A stretch of 64,000 nucleotides of DNA from Anthopleura xanthogrammica. Its lineage: Eukaryota; Cnidaria; Anthozoa; Actiniaria; Actiniidae. Shown here piece by piece: positions 37,001 through 49,000 of this stretch. The position numbers and the translations under genes are program-made. Numbering within the stretch: the stretch's first letter is position 1; each line of letters starts with the position of its first letter. The notes beneath the pieces are model-generated. The model worked only from the letters and a program-made list of their open reading frames with translations, was not told the origin of the DNA and did not search any database. The DNA is taken from positions 1,285,501 through 1,349,500 of the forward strand of contig OZ025222.1 in the NCBI GenBank assembly GCA_964019055.1, read 5' to 3'.

Positions 37001-40000
37001 TATGACACTGGACACTCTTCTTCAGAACAAACTCAGGGTCAACCAATCAGAATTGAGAATTCGACATTGTATTTTGATTCAGCATTTCCCATGATTCTGC
37101 TAAGAGAATCCATGCATGAAATACGAGTTCTTCCTTCTATAAATCTTGATCATAAACGCTAGTCGAACTCATGGGTGAACGTCATCTCAATCGACAAGAG
37201 AATTCATTTCTACATTGTAATCAGTTCCTGCTCTGAAATACTAACCAAAAATATTTGACCCATAATTCCTTTCGGAGAACGCGTTCAACTCAGATGCTCT
37301 AAATGAGTGCCCATAATGAATATAAATAGCACTTTGTTTTGGTTAGCACCTAAGGGAACTTTACGTAATTACTCCAAACTACACATCCATAAGAACACTT
37401 AGCTTCAATGATCATATTATGACGTAATACACATAAATAGTTATGATAATTAGTTTTACAGGACCTTCTTGAAAATCACTAAAGTGAAGGAGCATCCTGT
37501 TAAAATATCATTATAAATAAATAAATGAATAAATAAATTAGTTTCATCCATATCCGTAAAAAATTTGCTTTGGCTCTAGTACGATCCGAACTCTCGATGG
37601 AATTAAACTGTCTGAAATAATAAAACATTACCCCCAAAGGCAAATGGTCTATTTTTTCCTTAGAGCCTTAAGCATTTTTTAAATGGCTCGGGGCAATCAT
37701 GACCTCCTCAGTGCTCTCGCGTGGTCCTGTCTGAAGTCGTTTAAAGCTTCACTTTTCTACAGCTATTACTACCACTGCCATTATTTCTTCAATGAAAACT
37801 GACTGACATGCGTCCAAACATCGTAGGAGTTAGTTTGACAAGCAATTTTTCGTACAGTATTAAATTTAGAAAATAATACTCAAAACTGTCAATAAAAATT
37901 TAATTCTACCATGGGTCGATTATCTGGATAGTTTGCTTTGTTCTCATCAGCGACAGCTTAAAACATAGTCTGGGCTACATGTCTTGCTAAATAAAGAAAG
38001 GAATTTGCTTAACACGACAAGAAAAAAATTATGAAGTTGATGTAAAAATAAACTTGTCAATCATACAAAATTTAGAGCTCAGTAGGCAGAGTGCCATGTT
38101 TTTTTGACGGCTGAAATAGGCAGTAAACAGGCCGGTGTTGTACTGCAGTGACTGCAAGTATCTTTTTTTGCACGACATTTTCGAGGAGAACCTCGAGTAA
38201 TAAGTCTAATAATACCCGAGTTTTCAAAAATAAGCTACAGAGATTTTGAGAGTCTGAAGCAAATTCATGGTCATTTAGTTTGTGATTGCTGTGACCGATG
38301 CATACTCGGCAGCCGCCGCGAATGGCCGCGGTTTGAAATTATGCCCGCGGCAGTCCGAACTTTTGCGAATAATTCGGCAAAAAAAAACAACAATTGAATG
38401 CCATTAAACTACTCTATCTTTGTTGAGAAACATAAAGAGCTTTTCGTGAGCATTCTAGATTTTTATTTGAGACCTTTTTCTTCTCTGGACACAGAATACG
38501 AAAGACTCTTCGTGACACATAAATTTTTCATAAGCTTGATATGAGATGCCAGAAACGGAGATTGGGGTGCCTGTGGTGTGACTGTAATCCCAAAAAAATG
38601 TGTCTGCTTGTCGAGGACTTCTGCTCCAAGAAATAATACTATGTTTCGCGGAAAATCGAACTCAAAAAAGCTGCTTTGTAGTTAGTAGGTAAGAGTTTAA
38701 AGATATAAGGGCGAGTTATTGTCATCGATGACATGAATTTTGGAGAGAGAAAACACTGCATATACGAGTTTACCTTTTTCGTTGTAGAGATGTGTTGAGA
38801 GAGTCAACAGCTGCCCGCCTCTAGATCTTTTCCTTCTGAAAAAAATTCAAAAAAATTACCTAGGTTTCTATAATACAATGAATCAAGAAGGCTAGATATG
38901 GTATTATAGTCTGGTAATACTATTAAAAAATTTTACCTACACTCCACGCCCGTAGGAAAGTAAAAGTAAGCTTATAACTTTTCTGACAACGGAGGTCAAT
39001 AAAAGTGAAGTAGATAGTCGAACCTCTAGGAATTTCAATCCTCATCTCGATTACGTCACTTTGACCAAATATGGGATGATTGGCGCGAACCTCGGATACA
39101 CTTCAAAGGTTTTCCAAATTATCCATCTTCTTGAGAAATTTTTGACAATTTTGGCTCCGAAGTTTTAGCTATTTTCCTTGTTGTAAGAAAATTTTGGTTT
39201 TTCTTTCCAAGAAGTAGCATAGTTCGGAAACAAATATCTATAGTCCTTTCAAGTTAAAATCTGATAGTTTAACCCTGCCTATTCTTCACGATTATAGCCC
39301 CCCTCTTCTGATCCTCATGCTATGGGAGTTTATGGGAGAATTCCAAGAATTAAGAGATTAAAACAGTTCTTTTGTAATGAGTACTACTTTCGACTCTGAA
39401 ACCTCAACAGTTTATAGATTCTTTTGTAAGTGGATTGAAAACAGAAGAACTGCGCTGGATATAAACAAAGAATTGCGTGACGCGAGACGCGTGACAGCTC
39501 TTTCTGCAGAGAGAAAACATGGCTTCCATAAAAACCTCCATCAAGGATTACAATAGCTTTTTCGTGGCTTTTCTTGGATATTGGAGATTCTATTATCTGT
39601 TAGAGTTAGGAAATAATGGATATGTTAAGCATTTTTCTTGGATAACAGAACAGATTTAGAGTCATAAGTAATTTGATATACCGTAAAAAGCTGGCTAATT
39701 CTGTACTAATTTTCACTATAAAAAAAAATTAAAACAAAACTTTTTTTCTCTGTGAAACACCAAAAAAATAAAACTTCTCTTTAAAAACGAAAATATATTT
39801 TGAATCGGAAGAATTTTATCAAAGCCTCGACAACCAAAAATGATGAAAATTTATCCGCTTTCAGTATAAATTAATTTCATAATTTTGTTGTCGTTCTGGC
39901 TAAAAAAGATAAGTGGCGAATATTTCGTGCTTTTTACATATTGTTTCGGGCACGGATTAGAAACACACATTATCTTCTTTTTTTCATTCCTTTTTTCATT

Positions 40001-43000
40001 CCTTTTTTTTTTTTTTTTTTTTTTGACCAAAACATAATTTTATTATTGTTATTTATCAAGGGATTTCCAGGGAAACAGAATTGTATCGATCACACGAAAG
40101 TATCTTTCTCCATTCAAAGATGCGTACAAACTGTAAGTTCTGGGGGTTTTTGTTTTTTTTTTTCCTTCTTTTTCTTCTCCGCTCTTCTATTCTCTTTTTT
40201 CCTTTCTTTCTTTCAAACTTTCTTTCTTTTTTTTCACTCTGAGCCAAGAAACATTCTCTCGTGTCAGCGGAAGTACCCCATTCAGCTCCACCAATTATCC
40301 GCTGACAACTAACAATAAAACTAGTACTTTGGGTTTAAGAACCTGATTAAAAAGAATTAGGAATTTGATTTAAAACAATTTATATGCATATCTCGTTGAA
40401 GGAATCTGGCAAGGAACAAAATGGATTATCTAGAACCTGGAACCTTCAAAGATTTGAATGGACTAGAGATTTTGTAAGTACACAGCAATATGAAATGACA
40501 ATGACAATGACAATGACAATGACAATGACAATGACAATGACAATGACAATGACAATGACAATGACAATGACAATGACAATGACAATGACAATGACAATGA
40601 CAATGACAATGACAATGACAATGACAATGACAATGACAATGACAATGACAATGACAATGACAATGACAATGACAATGATAACAATAATAATAATGATGAT
40701 AATGATTATAATAAAATGAAAGTATTAAGAAATAGTATAAATACTAGTTATACAATGGTTTCGAGTGGCATACCGTGGAATATCACACGAGTCACTTGTA
40801 GTTTCTAGTATACACACGAGCCTTTAGGCGAGTTTGTATACAAAGAAAATACAAGTGACGAGTGGGATATCCATGGTATGCCACGAGAAACCATTGTAGA
40901 AACCATTGTATAACCATTTTATCCCACACCATAGAAAATACAAATGGGTAGATTCAACGCCCAGTGCATGATGGGAAGGAAGAGTGAAATACCGACGAAT
41001 ATACAACGGCTTTCCTGCTTTCTGATTGGCTGTATTTTCTATGGTGTGGGATAAAGCCTAATATTAACCGTTGATCAATTTTAATTTTCTCGTTTTTAGG
41101 GACATCTCAGAAAATCAAATAACTTCACTTCACAATGGAGTATTCGATGGACTGTTCAACCTCACCTCCCTGTATGTCTAGTTCCATCAGTTGATCTGTC
41201 GAAGACAGAGCATGCAACTGTTGCAAACGCACACAACAAATACCTATTCTAATAATCGATTATAAATAACTCTTTGTAGTTACCTCAATGAAAACAACAT
41301 TACGAAAATCGAGAGTGGAAGTTTCCAGCACTTGAAGAACGTGCAACACCTTTGGCTTCATATCAATAAGATCCTCGATCTTCCTCGCAAGCTGATGTGG
41401 GGAATGACAAAACTCAAAGTGTTGTAAGTCAAAAGCTTTCCTGTTTTCCTGTGGAAAATAACATTGATAGGTGTTAAGCATCCCTTACTTTTAAACATGA
41501 AACGTTACCTAAAAAGTTAAATCTTTCATACCAGCCTTCCTGAGACCGCGAATATAAGGCTAAACCTATTCGCTCATTTATTTCATTAAATTTTATCTAT
41601 ATTCCAGGGGACTGAATTCTAACAATATAACAAAAATCGACCAATTCCTTTTTCGTGACACCGTTTCCCTCGAATACCTGTAAGTTCAACGTATGTCCAG
41701 ATTAGGATTAGGTATGTTGTTCAACATTTGGCAATAGAATACAATGATTTGCCCCTGCATGTCTTATTGCTGTTGCTATTATTGTTTAATTAATCACTTG
41801 TCTTTCTTACTCCTCCTTGTTCTTCTTGATCTTCTTCTTCCTCATCTTCTCCTTCTTCTTCTTCTTCTTCTTCTTCTTCTTCTTCTTCTTCTTCTTCTTC
41901 TTCTTCTTCTTCTTCTTCTTCTTCTTCTTCTTCTTCTTCTTCTTCTTTTCCCTTTTACTAGGAAAGAAGTTAATTATTTTATCTGTTGTCTTATTGTCTT
42001 ATTTTATCTCGTCTATTGCTCCAATGATTCATGCACTCTGATATCATCATACTGTAAATTATAAAATAATTACCGATATCGACATTCAACGTTTTGACAT
42101 TTTTGCAACACTTTCCTTCTTTTTACAGACTATTCCAGTACAATTTGCTAACAACCATCCCAGACAACTCCTTTGCTAACGTCAGTCACCTTCGATATAT
42201 GTAAGTACTAGATTACCATTGATCATTTGATCAGAAAGAAAAAAGTAGTGGATCGATGATTGAGTGATTAATATGGCCCTGTATCGGTTTATAGACCCAT
42301 TTCACTTGACGTCAAATCAGCTCAATTTGGAAGACAAACAAAAAAATTACGGTCTTTTGAGAATTGGTACCTAGCTATTGTTTTGTCCTCCAGGCTGAGC
42401 TGCATTCCGACGTGCTGCAAGGCCGGGGTCTCTATAGTGGCAAGTCTTACAAACTATAACTGTAACCATTTTGCAATAGTTTGAATTCACTTCGATTGTC
42501 CACAAAGTTAAAATACAAATCAGTTAATTTCTAAACAATTCCAACTAAGATTAGCAATATTGCGCACATTGGTTATGTTACCATCCGGCTTCAAGGCAAT
42601 GGAAAGTCTGGAAAGAAAGTCAATCTGGTTACTCTTAACCAAAGAAATAACACTCAAAGGAATGATACGTCACCTGAAATGGAAAAAAAGTAGATAAATC
42701 GCATTACTGTGATTCTCAATATCCTCAGTACAAACTCGATAGTTGCGAGTTGCCCGTTGGAATTAGGTTTTTCACTGCCGCCAGCCAAAAATATAAAAGA
42801 TACCGACTGATTAGTTTTGATTGACGGCAGCGAAAAACCAATTTAATAACAAGTCTTAGTCAGCAGAATCTTGAGAATCGCAGTAAAATCATGGTTTATT
42901 ACTTACTACTCTTATTTCCTATATTGCACAATTTATAGCTTTTTTGACGACAACAAATTGACCACGATGAACAAATACACACTAGCTGGAGCAAGAGCAC

Positions 43001-46000
43001 TGGAAATATTGTAAGTATCAGCCTGTAGTTTGGTTAGGCTCAGATTTCCAGCCGTTGAGGTTTGGACGGCTGGGAATCTGGGGAATCTGAGCTTAGTCGT
43101 AGGAGCGCAGCAAGTATCTTGGAGTTGGAGGGGGATCCGGCGAAGCGAGCCACGGAAAACATCAGTTGTTTATTTGGGTTGAACGCAATGCAGTGTTTCT
43201 ACTTGACAAGAGATTTCATTTCCTAAAGAAAACCTTTTTTCCATAATTGTTTTGTCCCACAACAACCCTATCTGTTCCTGAAGCAGATTTCATTGAATTC
43301 CCTTTTCGTGTTATGATAACAGATCATTGTCAAACAACGAGAAGTTCGGGGAGGTATCGAAGGGTACTTTTGGAGTTAGGAACTTTCCTCAACTCCGTTT
43401 GGTGTACGTGCTCAACACTCAGATGGTGCAGATAAAAATGGAAACATTTGATGGACACTCCAAAGTTGGTGTCGTAATGTGAGTAACGAAGGGACTGGTT
43501 CATCATTTTTGGGTCAGGGGTCCATCTATCCTCCAATCCATACATCCATACATCCATACATCCATACATCCATACATCCATACATCCATACATCCATACA
43601 TCCATACATCCATACATCCATACATCCATACATCCATACATCCATACATCCATACATCCATACATCCATACATCCATACATCCATACATCCATACATCCA
43701 TACATCCATACATCCATACATCCATACATCCATACATCCATACATCCATACATCCATACATCCATACATCCATACATCCATACATCCATACATCCATACA
43801 TCCATACATCCATACATCCATACATCCATACATCCATACATCCATACATCCATACATCCATACATCCATACATCCATCTTCTCTTTTATTCATCAATTTA
43901 TATCAGCCAAATAACTTGTTTTCTCTCACCAGCGCGCCAACAAGAGACGCGTTCCCTGTGGTTGCTATGAACGATACAAGGTTGCAGTACGGTCTTGGTC
44001 GTGATGGATTCATTTGTAATGGCTCCATCTGCAGCCCCTGTCACTTTGGCGAGTATCAGGACCGTGTGAATGAGTCTTACATCTGCAGAAAGTGTCCGCC
44101 AGGTAAGGCGTGAATCCCTCTTCCCATGATAGTAAAAGGACAAAGAAATATCATAAAGCCGCCATAATAAGTTTTGCACTAAAATCTGCCTCAAAAACTG
44201 AGATCTCAAATGAAAGTTTCATTCCTTTTCTATGTTCTTTAGGTGGATTTTTTCAGAATGCAGTGGGTCATTTTGGCAAGATTGCTGGACTGACAGGGTG
44301 TAAATACTGTGCGAGAGGAACCTACGTCAATGTTTCAAGGGCTCCTGCTTTGATCCGGTTCACATGCAAAGTCTGTCCAGCAGGTAGGAGGATACTGATG
44401 AAGAATGTGTATATGATAGAGTAAAAAAAGTAAAATGGGCTCCCTGTGTAGGACGCCCTGGAGTGGAGTGGAGTGGAGTGGAGTGGAGTGGAGTGGAGTG
44501 GAGTGGAGTGGAGTGGAGTGGAGTGGAGTGGAGTGGAGTGGAGTGGAGTGGAGTGGAGTGGAGTGGAGTGGAGTGGAGTGGAGTGGAGTGGAGTGGAGTG
44601 GAGTGGAGTGGAGTGGAGTGGAGTGGAGTGGAGTGGAGTGGAGTGGAGTGGAGTGGAGTGGAGTGGAGTGGAGTGGAGTGGAGTGGAGTGGAGTGGAGTG
44701 GAGTGGAGTGGAGTGGAGTGGAGTGGAGTGGAGTGGAGTGGAGTGGAGTGGAGTGGAGTGGAGTGGAGTGGAGTGGAATGGAGTGGAGTGGAGTGGAGTG
44801 GAGTGGAGTGGAGTGGAGTGGAGTGGAGTGGAGTGGAGTGGAGTGGAGTGGATTTTAGGATTGCATATCCAGTGCAGCAAAGATTTGAATTCCCTTTGTT
44901 TTCTTGTGTACTTTTTAAAGGTACAAAGACAGACGATTGGTCTAACTACAGGGGATGCTTTTGCATTCAAAACTTCTATCGCAAGCATCGGTTCGGTGAA
45001 TGTGAAGCGTGCAAGAAAGGTGGTATCCGGGGTGTGTTGTGCAATGAGACCCAACTGGTGAAGGAAGGCTACTGGTGGCAGTTCAAGTGAGTCAGTCAAA
45101 AATGGAACATAATGGCCCTGACAAACACTCCTAACATTTGATCCTACATCTTGGTTCAAATGTTGAATTGGGACCGTTTGTCATGGTCTGCCAACAAAGT
45201 TGGGATAAATGCTGGGTTCGTTTGAATTTTCATGTCCGGTTTTTCACAACACAACGTGCCAAATTCTGCCAACAAATGTTGGAACCGTTAATCAATCTAG
45301 AGATAGCCAAGCTATTACTGACCCTACTGCATTGTGATTGGCTACGCTAGCAACTATAATTTCATTGTTCCTAGCCCACTAGTGGAGAGTTAATCTTTCT
45401 TAGAAGTAGCGCTAGCCCCTTTCCCCCCGAAAATATATTGCCATATTTATTCATTCATCTTACCATGTTAATAGGTCTCACAACGAGAGCTGGCGATATC
45501 AGTTCTTCCTGGACACACTCATGGAACCATTCGAGAACTACGATCATCGGTACCTTGGATATGAAGGAGATTTCCCTAAAGCCTACCCATGTCCAAGAGC
45601 AGCTTCCTGTCTTGGCTTATTGCAGTCTGTACGAAGACCTTGCGAAACTGGATATGGTGGACCACTGTGTGAGGTGAGAAGACAGTGGGAGAATCTCGAG
45701 AGGCATATTCGTAGTTTTCCAAAGTAGATGGAGGGATGGAGGGATTGATAAGTCCTCTTTGCAGCCATTATTAGTAAGGAAGCCATCCAGGAAAGCGCGA
45801 CCACTACTGACACATAACTGGTACAAATAAAAACTACAAAAAGAAAGTGAGATAAGTGAATGAAGATTTATTAAGATAACAAGTTATCAAGATTCAGTTA
45901 CCACTGTTTTCATTGCTGCGCGCTGATCGAGACAACATGCAGTCGCGACATGGAAATCGGGCCATACACTGCCGTCAATCAGAGTATGTAAAGGTACCGA

Positions 46001-49000
46001 GCACTGTGTTTGATTGATGGTAGTCTGTTACCTGATTTTGCGAAAAAACAAAATTCACATCCTTATTTTTGGACGTTTTTTTAAGGTTTGCGAGCGAGGG
46101 TTTCATAAATCAATGTCCCGGTGTAGCAAGTGTCCAACCTTGAACTGGCTGATCGTGCAAGTGTCGTTCGTTGCTCTCATCATTCTCGTCATCATCCTTA
46201 TTCTACTGAGAGATGAACGAAAGGAAAAGAACAAAAAGAGAACGCTGACCGATGTGGTGCTGGCAAGACTCAAGATCGTCATTGGTTTCTATCAGGTAGG
46301 TGTTACCATGGTAACACGATGGAATAATGATCACCATGACAACATGTCAGAACAGAAATGATTATGACAAAATATCACAATGAAAATGCGTTCGAAATCA
46401 CCATGGTAACAAGCAAGAATAGAAATCACCATGGTAACATGTTAGAATCAAAATCACCATGACAACACACTACTTACAAAGACAGCAAGTTAACTTGCAA
46501 GTCATCATGACAATATTTCACAGTAACCATTATGATACATTAAGATTTAAATTGTCATTCCAACATTTCAGTATAGTGGTTACCAAGGTAACACATTATG
46601 GTCCAGTTACCATGGCAACATTTCTTTAGCAATAAGGCAACACAATGCGCAAAGTTAAGAATAGTAAACAAGCAGGATTTGGGTGTTCTTAGTTACCATG
46701 ACAACAAGATATACATGAATCACCATGACGACATCAGTTCATAGTAACATAAAGATCAATCACCTCCATGAAGAATCTATTATCAATTTTTTTAACCCTA
46801 GTCAAACCGGTTTGACGTGTATTTGTTTCCAAGGTAACGTCAGGAACACTGGATGCCTTTTCCTATGTGGAGTGGCCAGATGCGATGCTTCAGCTCAGTG
46901 ATTATGCCAAATTCCTTCAGCTCAACTTGGTGCAGATCGCCCCTTTGCATTGCTTCACTTCTAGCCTGAAAATGAATTCTTACAGTGCTCTTACTCTCTC
47001 TGTTGGCATGAATGCGGGCGTGGTGTTGGTTTGTTTCATCTATTTCCACATCAAGAGGTTGTGCATTCTGCTCTTCAGTAAGAAAAGCAAAGAGGAAAAA
47101 ATGGTAAGTAGAGGGAGAGCACTTTTGATAAAAATATAATCTGAATCATTCTCGACCCCAGAGTCCTGTTATTCTTACTTTGCGTGGTCATGCTCGACAA
47201 AATGCCAGAGACTCTGGGAAACCATAGCCCGAGGTAGCCAGAAATCTGGATACCTTGTGAATAGGATTCTTTGTTTCTGTTATATCCATATTCGTTTGTC
47301 TTCTCATGCGCAACCATTAAAAAAAGAAATGATACTCTAGGGAATGACACGTGGTCTTGAGAATAAGATTCTTTGTTTCTGTTATATCCATATTCATGTG
47401 TCTTCTCTTGCGCAACCATTAAACAAAGAAATGATACTCTAGGGAATGACACGTGGTCTTGAGAATAAGATTCTTCGTTTCTGTTATATCCATATTCATG
47501 TGTCTTCTCTTGCGCAACCATTAAACAAAGAAATGATACTCTAGGGAATGACACGTGGTCAGTTGTTTCTTTTATAACCATATTCATTTGTCTTCTCATG
47601 CACAACCATTAAACAAAGAAATGATACTCTAGGGAATGACGCGTGGTTTGAAATGGAAATGTCCAAGGTAAAGGACGATGCTTTTTGGCACCTCCTCTTA
47701 GTGAATTAAGATTGTGCGAAATTTATTTGGTGCGTTTTGCGCGGTCATATGATGCTATGATTTTCCTTGATATCCAGGACGACATTCACTACTCCAAGTC
47801 CAACTGCTACAGAAGCGCGTTCCTTCTTCTGTTTGTAACATTCCCCGAGACTTGTTCACGAATCCTGGCCATCCTACCACCAGCCTGCATGAGACTTTGC
47901 CAAGACAGATCTGAGAAAAACTGCACTTCCTATCTTAAGGTAGGCGTCATTTTGTATCAGCTGAAGAACAAGTTGTTTTTACGTTTTACGGAAATTTAAA
48001 TGTAACAAAAGTGCAAGACAATTTGCAAATATTTTGCACATATTTCCTAGTGTAACAGGACCTAACAGCACTCTTATACAAAGTCTGTAGCATTTACCTC
48101 CGTCGTACAGCTTGCCTGGCAACAGAATTGCGAGATTAATTTGATTTAAAATTTGCAAGGAAAATTGTACCAGAATTATATTTAATTGCTTTAAAATAAA
48201 ATGGCCCGGTAAAATATTTCAATTATTTAGCTCATCAGAGCGCAAGTTATAATGCCTATTCTATTCACTGCCTTGCTTAGTTTTCATATATTTCTATTTA
48301 TTCATATATGCATAGGGCGTATTTTTTTTTCTATATTTGCTTTACAGTTCTCAAAATTCAAATTTATATTTTCTAAGAATTTTATTTATTTATTTTCGCT
48401 TAGGTTTTCATATTTTTTCTCCTCGTCTTAGATGGTTAATAGTAAATTAATAGTGCATGGCTTAAATTTTCTAAATCTATATTAACACACATATATACAT
48501 AGATATTTATATAACGTTTATTACATTATAATTTTTATATCATAAACTCATGAATAATTAATGAGGAAAACACAATAGAAATCATTGTCCGTGGAGGAGG
48601 TTGTATATCTGATACAAAATCGTCCTGATTTGCATAAACTTTAACTCCAATTTTCTCAGCCAAATTCAATTTTATCTTTAAAATTTTAGTAGAACATGAA
48701 TATATACACCTAGACGTTTCATAAGCAGTTCAATGAACTCCTACTCGTTTATTAAACATGCAGTACTTATTATTATTTGTGTTACAGGCTGACTACACCT
48801 TAAACTGTTTCGATGATCGCTACAACAAATACGTGAAGTACGCGTATTTCGGATCCATCTACCCAATCTTGTTCCCGTTGTTTACGATCATGATTCTCTA
48901 TCTCTTCTACTACCGAAGATATATCAAACCAGGCGCTCCTCGTCAACGACAAGAAGAAAAACACCTGGCCGTTGTCGATGGGATGAAGTTTGTCTATGAG

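Noticed and set aside
43330..43970. Open frames on both strands with Tyr-Ile-His or Met-Asp-Val-Trp repeats
   Set aside because: Octamer array; only the ends overlap true receptor exons, which are in other frames or spliced.
44335..45159. 274-residue minus-strand frame of HSTPL repeats and matching plus-strand EWSGV frames
   Set aside because: GGAGT array within an intron.
47075..47605. 176-residue minus-strand frame with repeated [10 protein letters not shown] segments
   Set aside because: Comes from the 100-base tandem repeat; no similarity or splice context.
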